Shown here: positions 19,529-28,693 of the stretch, piece by piece
Layout of the letters: each line of letters begins with the position of its first letter
Numbering within the stretch: position 1 is the first letter of the stretch
Origin: Campylobacter devanensis
GTDB taxonomy: Bacteria > Campylobacterota > Campylobacteria > Campylobacterales > Campylobacteraceae
Reading direction: 5' to 3'
Assembly: GCF_002139915.1 (NCBI RefSeq)
Contig: NZ_CP018788.1
Location: forward strand, 558,001-622,000
DNA: 64,000 bases
Made by a program: the position numbers and the translations under genes
Notes under the pieces: generated by a model
The model's input: the letters and a program-made list of their open reading frames with translations, nothing else
Database searches by the model: none
Told to the model about the DNA's origin: nothing

Positions 19529-20375
19529 ACTTGCTAAAAATTATGGATTTTGCTTTGGTGTTAAAAGGGCGATTAAGATTGCTGAAAATTCAGCTGGATC
19601 ACAAGAATCCACATCTGCTACAATCGGTGAGCTTATCCATAATAGCTTAGAGATTAATAGATTAAAGGATAATTTCAGGGTTAAAACCTTAAAAAATATA
19701 AGCGAATTAACCGATGAAAAAAGAGCAATTATCCGCACTCATGGCATCACAAAAGGGGATTTAGAAAAGCTCAAAACTACAGGAATTGAGATAGTAGATG
19801 CGACCTGTCCTTTTGTCACTAAACCTCAAAATATCGTTGAAAAGATGAGTAATGAAGGCTATGAAATAGTGATTTTTGGGGATATTAACCATCCTGAGGT
19901 TAGAGGTGTTATGAGCTACTCAAGCAAACCTGTCCATGTAGTCTTATCAATCGATGAGCTAAAAAATACAAAACTACCACAAAAAGTAGCCGTCATCTCT
20001 CAAACAACCAAAAAAATTGAAGAATTTATCTCAATTGTTACCTATCTAATGCAAAGGGTAAAAGAGGTTAGAGTCTTTAATACTATATGCAACGCAACAT
20101 TAGAAAATCAAGAAGCCGTAAGAGAGCTAGCCTCCAAAGCCGATGTAATGGTAATCGTAGGTGGTAAAAACTCATCAAATACCAAGCAACTATATCTAAT
20201 ATCTAAAAATTTATGTAAAGATAGCTATCTAATAGAGAGCCAAAATGAGCTAAATTCAGAATGGTTTAAAAATAAAAAGATATGCGGAGTAAGTGCTGGA
20301 GCTAGTACGCCTGAGTGGGTTATTCAAAATGTTATAAAAGAGCTTGAAAATATCGATAAAATTTGCAATAGTTAA
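19518..20375 (+). CDS. ispH: 4-hydroxy-3-methylbut-2-enyl diphosphate reductase (LytB)
   Basis: 285 aa. The three iron-sulfur cysteines are in GFCFGVKRA (C12), DATCPF (C97) and NTICNAT (C191); VNHPE-type and GASTPEWVI motifs are present. It performs the last step of the non-mevalonate isoprenoid pathway. The start is the TTG at 19518 (GGGG 7 nt upstream, overlapping aroA), because family members begin with the KIELAKNYGFCFG segment. A longer frame upstream adds only non-conserved residues. Confidence 0.96.
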   Translation: MKIELAKNYGFCFGVKRAIKIAENSAGSQESTSATIGELIHNSLEINRLKDNFRVKTLKNISELTDEKRAIIRTHGITKGDLEKLKTTGIEIVDATCPFVTKPQNIVEKMSNEGYEIVIFGDINHPEVRGVMSYSSKPVHVVLSIDELKNTKLPQKVAVISQTTKKIEEFISIVTYLMQRVKEVRVFNTICNATLENQEAVRELASKADVMVIVGGKNSSNTKQLYLISKNLCKDSYLIESQNELNSEWFKNKKICGVSAGASTPEWVIQNVIKELENIDKICNS

Positions 20376-20381
20376 TATAAT
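20376..20381 (+). promoter_or_regulatory. -10 element for rpsA
   Basis: A TATAAT hexamer lies immediately after the ispH stop codon and 73 bp before the rpsA ATG, implying a leader of about 65 nt for the ribosomal protein S1 mRNA. Confidence 0.5.
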
Positions 20382-20454
20382 ATAAAGCTAAAAAAAGGTA
20401 AAATTTAATTTTAAATGCTGTAAAGCAAAGAAATCTATAGATAAAAGGATCAAG

Positions 20455-22125
20455 ATGGCTGAGGCGAATAAATTCGTTCATAATGACATTGACAAAATCG
20501 ACCTAGAAGAAGATTTTGCTACTATGTTTGAAGAGTCTTTAAAGAGTGAAGAAGCTACTGTGTGTGATGGTGTCATCGTAAATATAAAAGATGACGAAGT
20601 GTATGTAGATGTACACAAAAAATCTGAAGGCGTAATGCATATATCTGAGATTACCGATGAAAACGGAAATCTAGTACATAAAATCGGTGATGTTATCAAG
20701 GTAGCAGTAACAGGCTCTAGAAATGGCAGACCTAGCGTATCTCATAAAAAAGCTCTTAGAAAAGAGAAGGTAAAAGCTTTCATAGATAATTTTAATGAAG
20801 AGGCTGAAAATATATTTGATGTAAAAATCATCTCAAAAAATAAGGGTGGATTTGTCGCTGTTAATGATGATGGTATCGAGTTCTTCATGCCTAGATCACA
20901 AAGTGGATTTAAAGATCCAAATCAAGCTATGAACAAAAGCTTTAAAGTTAAAGTTATTAAAATCGATAAAGACGATCAAAGTATCATTGTATCACGTAAA
21001 AAACTAGTTGACGAAGATAGAAAAAAACGTAAAGAGATAGTGTCTGCAATTTTAGAAAATACTGATGTAATCGAAGGAACTATCAAAAAAATCACTACAT
21101 ATGGTATGTTTGTTGATGTAGGCGGTATAGATGGACTAGTTCATTATAGTGAAATTAGCTATAAAGGACCAGTAAATCCAAATACTATATATAAAGAGGG
21201 CGATAAAGTAGATGTGAAAATCATTAAATATGATAATGAGAAAAAACATCTATCTCTATCTATTAAAGCCGCTACTCCAGATCCGTGGGATGAAATTAAA
21301 GATGGCCTAGAAGTTGGCGATACTATTAAAGTAACTGTAAGCAATATCGAGCCTTATGGTGCTTTTGTTGATTTGGGTAATGATATTGAGGGATTTTTAC
21401 ATATTAGCGAAATTTCTTGGGATAAAAATATCAAAAATCCAAAAGAATTTATAAAAGAAAATGAAGAATTAGATGTAGAAGTTATTGAGATCAATCCAAC
21501 TAGTCGCCGTCTAAGAGTGAGCCTAAAAAACCTACTTCCAAAACCATTTGATGAATTTAGTGCTAAATTTAAAGAAGGCGATATTGTAAAAGGTGTGATA
21601 ACTACACTTACAAACTTTGGTGCATTTGTAAGAGTTGGTGGATTGGAAGGTTTATTACACAATGAAGACTCATCTTGGGATAGAAATGATAAATGTAAAG
21701 ATATCTTTAAAGCCGGTGACGAGGTAGAGGTAAAAATCATTAAAATCGATCCAAAAGAGCAAAAAATCTCTCTAAGCCAAAAAGATTTAAAGGCTAGCCC
21801 AGCTATGGAATATGCTAAATCTCACTCTATAGGAGATATCGTAAATGGCACTATAAGAGATATTAAAGATTTTGGTCTATTTGTAAGCTTAGATGATAAT
21901 GTAGATGCTTTAATTCGTAAAGAAGATATTGGCTCACTTAATATTGATTCTTTAAAAATTGGGGATAGAATCGAGGCTGCTATTGCTTTTATCGATGAGA
22001 AAAAAAATAGAATTCGCCTAAGCGTGAAAAGATTAGCTAAACAAAAAGAGCGTGAAGTTTTAAATGAAATCAATAATGATGATAAAATGACGCTTGGCGA
22101 TATCATTAAAGAGCAACTAGCATAA
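20455..22125 (+). CDS. rpsA: 30S ribosomal protein S1
   Basis: 556 aa with six S1/OB repeats. The first two are divergent (from about 35 and about 120); the last four, starting near residues 200, 285, 375 and 460, carry clear G-x-V-x-x-I-x-x-(Y/F)G-x-F-V-x-(V/L) signatures such as GTIKKITTYGMFVDVG. S1 binds mRNA on the 30S subunit during initiation. AAAAGGA is well placed before the ATG. Gene order with ispH and serA matches C. jejuni. Confidence 0.97.
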   Translation: MAEANKFVHNDIDKIDLEEDFATMFEESLKSEEATVCDGVIVNIKDDEVYVDVHKKSEGVMHISEITDENGNLVHKIGDVIKVAVTGSRNGRPSVSHKKALRKEKVKAFIDNFNEEAENIFDVKIISKNKGGFVAVNDDGIEFFMPRSQSGFKDPNQAMNKSFKVKVIKIDKDDQSIIVSRKKLVDEDRKKRKEIVSAILENTDVIEGTIKKITTYGMFVDVGGIDGLVHYSEISYKGPVNPNTIYKEGDKVDVKIIKYDNEKKHLSLSIKAATPDPWDEIKDGLEVGDTIKVTVSNIEPYGAFVDLGNDIEGFLHISEISWDKNIKNPKEFIKENEELDVEVIEINPTSRRLRVSLKNLLPKPFDEFSAKFKEGDIVKGVITTLTNFGAFVRVGGLEGLLHNEDSSWDRNDKCKDIFKAGDEVEVKIIKIDPKEQKISLSQKDLKASPAMEYAKSHSIGDIVNGTIRDIKDFGLFVSLDDNVDALIRKEDIGSLNIDSLKIGDRIEAAIAFIDEKKNRIRLSVKRLAKQKEREVLNEINNDDKMTLGDIIKEQLA

Positions 22126-22132
22126 TTAAGCT

Positions 22133-22618
22133 ATGAAAAAAAACAGCCTTTATCTAATTTTAGCTGTTATATTTGTAGTAGTTTTTGGTGGGTTTATATC
22201 TTTGTTTGCTTATTTAAATTCAGGGTTATCCTCACCATCTATTCATACTAGTAATAGTGGTGTAGATTTAGAATACAACTATCAAAAATCAGATAATTGG
22301 CTTGAGAAGATTGCGGAGTTTGAAAAAAAAGACTCCGTACTACCTACAAATTTGATGATAATCGAGATAGGCGAGAAGAGTAAATTTGAAAAATATATTT
22401 CAAGATACTATATGTTAATTATCGATAGATGTGATTTTTATTCTATGTTTTGTATAAATAGAGTTATTAAAGATTTTAATATAAATTTTACAATTGTAAA
22501 AGATGGCGATCAAGCTACCATTTATATAGATACAGATAATAAAGATATAGCCTTAAGTGTAGCTAATGAACTCAAAAAATATAATATTCATACAACTTTA
22601 AAGGAAATTAACCTATGA
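22133..22618 (+). CDS. Small membrane-anchored protein of unknown function (rpsA-serA spacer gene)
   Basis: 161 aa. One N-terminal hydrophobic helix (about 5-28) is followed by a periplasmic domain of about 130 residues with no recognised motif and three cysteines (in RCDFYSMFC and near the end of the helix region none). A conserved small gene is found at this position in Campylobacter. It starts 7 bp after rpsA and overlaps serA by 4 nt, so it is coupled to both. An A8 run at 22323-22330 could be prone to slippage. Confidence 0.7.
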   Translation: MKKNSLYLILAVIFVVVFGGFISLFAYLNSGLSSPSIHTSNSGVDLEYNYQKSDNWLEKIAEFEKKDSVLPTNLMIIEIGEKSKFEKYISRYYMLIIDRCDFYSMFCINRVIKDFNINFTIVKDGDQATIYIDTDNKDIALSVANELKKYNIHTTLKEINL

Positions 22619-24198
22619 AAACAGTTATAGTATGCGATGCTATTCATCCAGTTGGATTTGAGATCTTAAATGCTCAAAATGATATAAAAGTTATCGATGC
22701 TGTAGATATGCCAAAAGATAAACTTTTAGAGATTTTAGGTGAAGCTGATGTGGCAATTACTCGTAGTTCAACTGATTGTGGCGAGAAATTTATAAATGCA
22801 GCTACTAAGCTAAAAGCCCTAGTTCGTGCTGGTGTTGGTGTTGATAATGTTGATATAGATGGCTTTTCAAAAAAGGGCATTATAGTTATGAATGTGCCAA
22901 CTGCAAATACAATTGCAGCTGTTGAAATGACTATGTGTCACCTATTAAATAGTGCTAGAAATTATATCAATTCTGTAAATGATTTACAACAAGATCGTGT
23001 TTGGAAACGTGAAAAATGGTACGGAAATGAGCTTTATGGCAAAACCTTAGGAGTTATCGGTTTTGGTAATATTGGCTCTAGAGTAGCATATAGAAGTCTT
23101 GCTTTTGGTATGAAAGTTATAGCTTATGATCCATATATTGATCCTAGCAAAGCTACTGATATGGGAGCTACATATACTACTAATTTTGATGATATTTTAG
23201 GTTGTGATTTTATTACAATTCATACACCAAAAAATAAAGAGACTACAAATATGGTAGATGAAGAGCAAATTGCTAAAATGAAAGATGGCGTTAGACTTAT
23301 TAACTGCGCTCGTGGTGGCTTATATAATGAAGATGCGCTTTATAAGAATTTAAAAAGCGGTAAGATCGCTTATGCTGGTATAGATGTATTTGTCAAAGAG
23401 CCAGGAAATGATCATCCATTGCTAGATTTAAATAATGTAAGCGCTACTCCACACCTAGGCGCTAATACTTATGAATCACAAAAAAATATCGCCATAGATG
23501 CCGCTGAACAAGCTATTAGTGCTGCAAGAGGTATTTGCTATCCAAATGCTCTGAATTTACCTGTGAAAGTAGAGGATTTACCGCCATTTGTAGCGCCTTA
23601 TACAGAGCTTTTACCTAAGATGGCGTATTTTGCTTCTCAGCTTAGCGGTAAAAAACAGATTAAAGCTATTAGGTTAGAGCTTGAAGGTGAAGTATCTGAC
23701 TATGCTGAACCGATGTTATCATTTGCCATAGCGGGTGCTTTAAAAGATGTTTTAGGTGATACTATAAATTATGAAAATGCCACATTAAAAGCAGCTGAAA
23801 AAGGTATTGAAGTATCTACGACTATAGTTCCAGCAAGCGGGTATAAAAGCAAATTAACAATCAAACTAATCACAGATGAAGACTCTGTAAGTGTTGGCGG
23901 AACGGTCTTTAGTGAGACAGAGCAGAGAATTGTAAGCGTAAATGGATTTAAAACAGATTTTAAACCAAAAGGCAGAATGATAGTATTTAAAAATCGTGAT
24001 ATACCAGGCGTTATAAGTGATATTAGCGGAATTTTAGCTAAATCTAAGATTAATATTGCTGATTTTAGATTGGGCAGGGATAATGATGGTTTTGCTTTGG
24101 CTGTTATATTAGTTGATGAAGATATCAAAAAAGATATTTTAGACCAGTTAAATGCACTTGATGCGTGTGTTTGGGCTAGATACGCAGTATTAATTTAA
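22615..24198 (+). CDS. serA: D-3-phosphoglycerate dehydrogenase
   Basis: 527 aa, the long form. It has an NAD-binding domain with [16 protein letters not shown], catalytic His in [12 protein letters not shown], an intervening ASB domain (about 320-445) and a C-terminal ACT domain (about 455-527: [20 protein letters not shown]). It begins serine synthesis from 3-phosphoglycerate; the ACT domain suggests feedback control by serine. It is followed 11 bp later by efp. Confidence 0.97.
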   Translation: MKTVIVCDAIHPVGFEILNAQNDIKVIDAVDMPKDKLLEILGEADVAITRSSTDCGEKFINAATKLKALVRAGVGVDNVDIDGFSKKGIIVMNVPTANTIAAVEMTMCHLLNSARNYINSVNDLQQDRVWKREKWYGNELYGKTLGVIGFGNIGSRVAYRSLAFGMKVIAYDPYIDPSKATDMGATYTTNFDDILGCDFITIHTPKNKETTNMVDEEQIAKMKDGVRLINCARGGLYNEDALYKNLKSGKIAYAGIDVFVKEPGNDHPLLDLNNVSATPHLGANTYESQKNIAIDAAEQAISAARGICYPNALNLPVKVEDLPPFVAPYTELLPKMAYFASQLSGKKQIKAIRLELEGEVSDYAEPMLSFAIAGALKDVLGDTINYENATLKAAEKGIEVSTTIVPASGYKSKLTIKLITDEDSVSVGGTVFSETEQRIVSVNGFKTDFKPKGRMIVFKNRDIPGVISDISGILAKSKINIADFRLGRDNDGFALAVILVDEDIKKDILDQLNALDACVWARYAVLI

Positions 24199-24209
24199 AA
24201 GGAGAAAAT

Positions 24210-24779
24210 ATGGCTACATACTCTATGGGCGATTTAAAAAAGGGCTTAAAAATTGAAATTGATGGTAAGCCTTATAAGATTGTTGAGTATCAACATGTCA
24301 AACCAGGTAAGGGTGCGGCATTTGTTCGTGTAAAGATTAAATCATTTCTTGATGGTAAAGTATTAGAAAAAACCTTCCACGCTGGTGATAAATGCGAAGC
24401 TCCAAATCTAGTAGAAAAAGAGATGCAATATCTATATGATGATGGTGAATATTCTCAATTTATGGATGTTGAATCATATGAGCAAGTGGCTATCGCTGAT
24501 GATGATGTTGGTGAAGCTAAAAAGTGGATGATAGATGGTATGATGGTTCAAATTCTATTCCATAATGGCAAAGCAATTGGCGTAGAAGTACCACAAGTGG
24601 TGGAGTTAAAAATAGTTGAAACTCAACCAAATTTCAAAGGTGATACTCAAGGTAGTAATAAAAAACCAGCAACCCTAGAGAGTGGTGCTGTGGTACAGAT
24701 ACCATTTCATGTGCTTGAGGGTGAAGTTATCCGTGTCGATACTGTCCGTGGCGAGTATATCGAAAGAGCAAATAAATAG
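24210..24779 (+). CDS. efp: Translation elongation factor P
   Basis: 189 aa with the three EF-P domains. The tip loop [12 protein letters not shown] carries Lys34, the residue that is modified in many bacteria. EF-P relieves ribosome stalling at polyproline. AAAGGAG precedes the start. The gene is closed by a strong hairpin terminator 9 bp after the stop. Confidence 0.98.
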   Translation: MATYSMGDLKKGLKIEIDGKPYKIVEYQHVKPGKGAAFVRVKIKSFLDGKVLEKTFHAGDKCEAPNLVEKEMQYLYDDGEYSQFMDVESYEQVAIADDDVGEAKKWMIDGMMVQILFHNGKAIGVEVPQVVELKIVETQPNFKGDTQGSNKKPATLESGAVVQIPFHVLEGEVIRVDTVRGEYIERANK

Positions 24780-24787
24780 CCACTCTT

Positions 24788-24822
24788 CTCCTTGTAAATT
24801 TATCTTACAAGGAGTTTATTCT
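24788..24822 (+). terminator. Rho-independent terminator after efp
   Basis: A perfect 10-bp stem (CTCCTTGTAA / TTACAAGGAG) with a 7-nt loop is followed by GTTTATTCT-type T-rich sequence. It ends the pheS-to-efp operon. Confidence 0.8.
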
Positions 24823-24860
24823 AATTATTACATAATCTTTGCTTGATTTTGGGGTGATTT

Positions 24861-25415
24861 ATGAAAAGATTAATTTATGCTATTTTATTGATTATTTTAG
24901 CTTTTGGTGCTTATAATTTGGTTGATAATAGGCTTAAGATAGCCAAATATGATTTTGATGCTAATAGCACACTTGGAAATGTCAATATAACAAGCTTTAA
25001 AGATGAGTATAAAATATTATATTTTGGATATACATTTTGTCCTGATATCTGCCCATCGACTCTTACTATTTTGTCATCTGTGATTGATGAAATGAAGCTT
25101 AATAATGATATTAAAATACTATTTGTTACGCTTGATTTACAAAGAGATAAAGAAAAAGAGTGTGATGAATTTGCTAAATATTTTTACTCAAATTCAGTAT
25201 GCTTAAAAATGAAAGACGATGAGTTAAAAAAAGTTGTAAAAAACTACAACGCTAAATACGCAATTGTAAATTTACAAAATTCAGCGATGGATTATAGTGT
25301 AGCTCATAGCTCTTCAGTTTATCTATTTAAAAGAAATGGAAAATTTTATAAAGAGATCTCAAATTTAACAAAAGATGAGATTAAAAAAGAGATTTTAGAG
25401 CTAACTAAAGATTAA
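24861..25415 (+). CDS. SCO1/SenC-family copper/thiol protein
   Basis: 184 aa. An N-terminal hydrophobic anchor (about 4-22) is followed by a thioredoxin-like domain. The copper/redox motif is FCPDICP (C60, C64) and the third ligand His is H149 (VAHSSSVYLF). SCO proteins deliver copper or reduce thiols for assembly of the cytochrome oxidase CuA site; Campylobacter has a cbb3 oxidase, so the client here is uncertain. It is the only plus-strand gene between the efp terminator and convergent rodA, overlapping rodA's end by 4 nt. Confidence 0.85.
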   Translation: MKRLIYAILLIILAFGAYNLVDNRLKIAKYDFDANSTLGNVNITSFKDEYKILYFGYTFCPDICPSTLTILSSVIDEMKLNNDIKILFVTLDLQRDKEKECDEFAKYFYSNSVCLKMKDDELKKVVKNYNAKYAIVNLQNSAMDYSVAHSSSVYLFKRNGKFYKEISNLTKDEIKKEILELTKD

Positions 25416-26518
25416 AAATTAATCTTAACAAATCTATTGGTCTTGTCAAATCTAAAGGTCAATAGATTTTGTAAAATCCCAAATAGACACATAAAAGTAA
25501 TAAAACTACTTCCACCATAACTATAAAAAGGCAGAGGGATTCCAACTACTGGCGCAAAACCTATTGTCATAAAGATATTTACACTAACATAAATAAAGAT
25601 TAAAAGTGCTACAGCACTTACTGCAGCTTTGATAAAATACTCATCTTTAAGTTTGTAATTTAAGCTTAAAAGATGCATAATTAAAAATCCATATAGCATA
25701 ATTAGTCCTGCACCACCAATAAATCCATATCTCTCAACCGTATAAGCAAAGATAAAATCGCTAGTGGCGATTGGTAGGAATTTAAATTTAGTTTGTGTAG
25801 CTTCATCAATACTTTTACCAGTTATACCGCCATTACCGATTGCGATAATACTTTGTCTGACTTGATAGCTTGGCTTTTCGCTTATAAAGTCAGCTATTCT
25901 TTGCTTTTGATAATCGTGTAAATTTTCGTACAAAATAGGTGAGCAAATTCCAATTAGCAAAGCAATACTAATCCAAATTTTGCGATTAACACCTACTATA
26001 AACAACACACCATAGCCAGTAATTAATAGCATAAGTGCCGTGCCTAGATCTGGCTCTTTTAAGATTAAAAAAAATGGTAGAAGGATATAAAAGCTAATTT
26101 TTAAAAATTGTTTAAAGTTATATCCATTTTCATCGGGGGGAGTTTTTTTGATGATATAGGCTAGCATCAAGACAAAAGCAGGCTTCATAATCTCGCTAGG
26201 TTGGATGGTGAAATTTATAAATGGTATCTCGATCCACCTTTGTGCTCCAAGCTTGCTAACACCGACAAATTCGACGCTCAAAAGCAAAATTATATTAATC
26301 CAATATATACTAGGAATCAACCATTCAAGCTTACGAATCGGTAATAAAAAAAATAGCATAAACGTCCCAAAGCCAATTATAAAATAGGCTATCATCTTGG
26401 CTGAGAGCATATCGCTAGCTTCGTTTATTAGGCTATATGAGAGAAATATAATCGGAAGTATAAGTGCTGGCTGAACATAATCAAAATGTGTTAAAATTCT
26501 CTTATCTAGTAGTATCAA
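25412..26518 (-). CDS. rodA: Rod-shape SEDS glycosyltransferase RodA
   Basis: 368 aa with about ten hydrophobic helices. Family motifs are KLGAQRWIEI, QPSEIMKPAFVLMLA, LKEPDLGTALM and the C-terminal GIPLPFYSYGGSSF. SEDS proteins polymerise lipid II; the short RodA-type length and lack of division genes nearby favour RodA over FtsW. The start appears to be TTG. The gene carries a C6 tract (26135-26140). It faces the rluD gene head to head. Confidence 0.92.
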   Translation of the reverse strand: MILLDKRILTHFDYVQPALILPIIFLSYSLINEASDMLSAKMIAYFIIGFGTFMLFFLLPIRKLEWLIPSIYWINIILLLSVEFVGVSKLGAQRWIEIPFINFTIQPSEIMKPAFVLMLAYIIKKTPPDENGYNFKQFLKISFYILLPFFLILKEPDLGTALMLLITGYGVLFIVGVNRKIWISIALLIGICSPILYENLHDYQKQRIADFISEKPSYQVRQSIIAIGNGGITGKSIDEATQTKFKFLPIATSDFIFAYTVERYGFIGGAGLIMLYGFLIMHLLSLNYKLKDEYFIKAAVSAVALLIFIYVSVNIFMTIGFAPVVGIPLPFYSYGGSSFITFMCLFGILQNLLTFRFDKTNRFVKINF

Positions 26519-26571
26519 AATTCAAACCTAAGCAAAAATTGGGTAAAATTCTAGCTAAAAAAGGGTTAAGA

Positions 26572-27546
26572 TTGACTGAATTTATATCATCGCAGACTTT
26601 AAGGCTTGACCAAGAATTAGCTGCCAAGCTTCAAGTCTCACGAAATCAAGTAGTTAGTCTCATTAAAAACGGTAGCGTAAGTGTAAATGGTAAAATAGTT
26701 ACAAAAGCTGGTTTTGCTCTAAATTTAGGCGATAAAATATCTCTTATAAAACCGCAAATTACTCCAATTCAAAGTGAATTTAAAGCTGAGTTTGATGTAG
26801 AAATTTTATATGAAGATAGCGATATTTTAGTCATCAATAAACCAATTGGTGTTACTGTTCATCCAGCACCAAGTGTAAAAGAGGCCACTCTTGTTGAGTG
26901 GTTAAAGCAAAAGGGTTATACACTTTCAAGTTTAGGTGGAACAGAGAGAGCTGGAATAGTACATAGGCTAGATAAAGGTACTAGCGGGGTAATGGTTGTA
27001 GCAAAAAATAATCAAGCACATACAGCACTAAGTCAACAGCTAAGTAGTAAAGATATGGGAAGAATTTATTTAGCACTTTGTGATTTACCACTTAAGGAAA
27101 ATTGCGTTATAGACAGACCAATTAGCAGACATCCTCAAAATCGCCTAAAAAACGCAGTAGTAAGCAGTGGAAAGCCGGCAAAATCAGCCTTTGCTAATAT
27201 CATTTCAAGTCAAAATCGTAGAGTAAATTTAATTTCAGCAAAACTTTTTACTGGACGTACACATCAGATTCGTGTTCATCTAGCTAGCATTAATAGGCAC
27301 ATTTTAGGTGATGATTTATATGGTTTTAAGAGCAATAGTGATAAAATAAGAAGAATTTTTTTACACGCTTATATTTTGAGATTGATTCACCCTAAAAGTA
27401 ATCAAATTATGGAATTTAAAGCCCCTTTGCCTAGTGAGTTTTATGAACTAATTAGTAAGGAATTTAATAAGGAGATAGTAGATGAGAATATTAGCGTCTT
27501 GTGTGATATCTTTGGGGGTATTGCTCAGTGGATGCGTTACGACTAA
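26572..27546 (+). CDS. rluD: RluA/RluD-family 23S rRNA pseudouridine synthase
   Basis: 324 aa from the TTG at 26572, chosen because AAGGG is 6 nt upstream and an earlier start would run into rodA. An S4 RNA-binding domain (about 10-65: LAAKLQVSRNQVVSLIKNG) precedes the catalytic domain with GIVHRLDKGTSG (catalytic Asp) and TGRTHQIRVHLA. It isomerises uridines in the large-subunit rRNA. The 3' end overlaps the next gene by 65 nt in another frame. The exact member (RluD or a related paralogue) is not certain. Confidence 0.9.
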   Translation: MTEFISSQTLRLDQELAAKLQVSRNQVVSLIKNGSVSVNGKIVTKAGFALNLGDKISLIKPQITPIQSEFKAEFDVEILYEDSDILVINKPIGVTVHPAPSVKEATLVEWLKQKGYTLSSLGGTERAGIVHRLDKGTSGVMVVAKNNQAHTALSQQLSSKDMGRIYLALCDLPLKENCVIDRPISRHPQNRLKNAVVSSGKPAKSAFANIISSQNRRVNLISAKLFTGRTHQIRVHLASINRHILGDDLYGFKSNSDKIRRIFLHAYILRLIHPKSNQIMEFKAPLPSEFYELISKEFNKEIVDENISVLCDIFGGIAQWMRYD

Positions 27547-28693
27547 GACAACGCAGATAAATCCAGATTTGCCTACAATGAGTGGATTAAAGACTATTAG
27601 CGATATGACTGAAATTGCATTTGAGTGGCCACTTATGGCTCAAAGCAATATTAGTGGATTTTACCTATATCGCTCAAATCCAAATGCAAATAATCAGCTA
27701 AATGCAATTGCCAAGCTTGAAGATAAATTTATTACTCACTATGTAGATAGTAATCTAGCTCCATCAACTGAGTATATTTACGAGCTTAGAACATATGATA
27801 ATCAAGGTAATATATCAGCTGAAGGAGAAAGGATTAGCGTTACTACTATGCCGTTAATCGAGTCTGTATCATTTATCCAAGCACTTTATGGTTTGCCAAA
27901 TAAGATAAAAGTTTTATGGCGCCCTCATCCAGATTTGCGAGTGGTTTCATATATATTAGAAAAAAGTGCTTTATCAAGCAACAACTGGCACGAAGTTGCT
28001 CGTATAAATGGTAGATTAAATGTCGAATATATAGATAATGATGTTGAGCCGGGACAGAATTATAGATATAGAATTTCAGTTAAAACTTATAACGGCATAA
28101 TATCAGCACCAAGCAAGGTAGTAGATGCACAGACAAAAGCATTGCCAAATATGGTTATAAATTTAAGCGCTAGTGTGAATTTGCCTAAAAAAATTATCCT
28201 AACTTGGGAGCCAAATTCAAATGATGATTTTGACCATTATGCTATTTATAGAGCAACAAATGATATCTTTCCAATGACTAAGGTTGCAACAACGACAGCA
28301 ACAGAATATGAGGACTTAATCAATGATAATGGGGTAAATTATCATTATAAAGTTACAGTAGTAGATAGAGATGGTCTAGAAAGCCCTCGTCAAAATGCTT
28401 CAGTAGTAGGCTCAACCTTGCCAGCACCTAAAGAACCGGTATTTAGTTATGCTAGATTTAATGGTTCATTAGTAGAGCTTAGTTGGAATCAAAGTAGTGA
28501 CTCAAGGGCGCTTAAATATAAAATCACAAAAACAAGTAGCAATGGTGAGGATATCATTTATGATATCGATGGGTTAAGTTATAGCGATACTCAGGTTCAA
28601 AAAGGTGTAGAATATACATATAAGATTCAAGCCGTTGATGAATATGGCTTAGAGTCTAAATATAGTCAAAAAGCAGTGGTGATAACTAAATAA
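27482..28693 (+). CDS. flpA: Fibronectin type III lipoprotein, FlpA-type adhesin
   Basis: 403 aa lipoprotein: signal peptide with lipobox LLSGC, lipid-carrying Cys18. Four fibronectin III-like repeats can be read at about 32-122, 123-218, 219-314 and 315-403. In C. jejuni FlpA (same neighbours, rluD-like gene and trmB) a nine-residue WRPHPDFRV motif is reported to bind host fibronectin; residues 146-154 here read WRPHPDLRV. This suggests a surface adhesin. Its start lies 65 nt inside rluD, with GGAGA upstream. Confidence 0.9.
   Translation: MRILASCVISLGVLLSGCVTTKTTQINPDLPTMSGLKTISDMTEIAFEWPLMAQSNISGFYLYRSNPNANNQLNAIAKLEDKFITHYVDSNLAPSTEYIYELRTYDNQGNISAEGERISVTTMPLIESVSFIQALYGLPNKIKVLWRPHPDLRVVSYILEKSALSSNNWHEVARINGRLNVEYIDNDVEPGQNYRYRISVKTYNGIISAPSKVVDAQTKALPNMVINLSASVNLPKKIILTWEPNSNDDFDHYAIYRATNDIFPMTKVATTTATEYEDLINDNGVNYHYKVTVVDRDGLESPRQNASVVGSTLPAPKEPVFSYARFNGSLVELSWNQSSDSRALKYKITKTSSNGEDIIYDIDGLSYSDTQVQKGVEYTYKIQAVDEYGLESKYSQKAVVITK

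Noticed and set aside
21354-21740. Long antisense open frames over rpsA, fliD and others
   Set aside because: They mirror the codon pattern of the sense genes, have no RBS or recognised motif, and are best explained as shadows.
22323-22330. A8 run in the small rpsA-serA spacer gene, also A8 at 2521 in prmC, as candidate frameshift sites
   Set aside because: Both reading frames continue normally through the runs, and A-runs of this length are common in AT-rich genomes.
26135-26147. G6 tract followed by a T7 run inside rodA, considered as a phase-variable tract
   Set aside because: Campylobacter contingency tracts are usually 8 or more G/C residues in surface genes; six in an essential cell-shape gene is unlikely to vary at useful rates.
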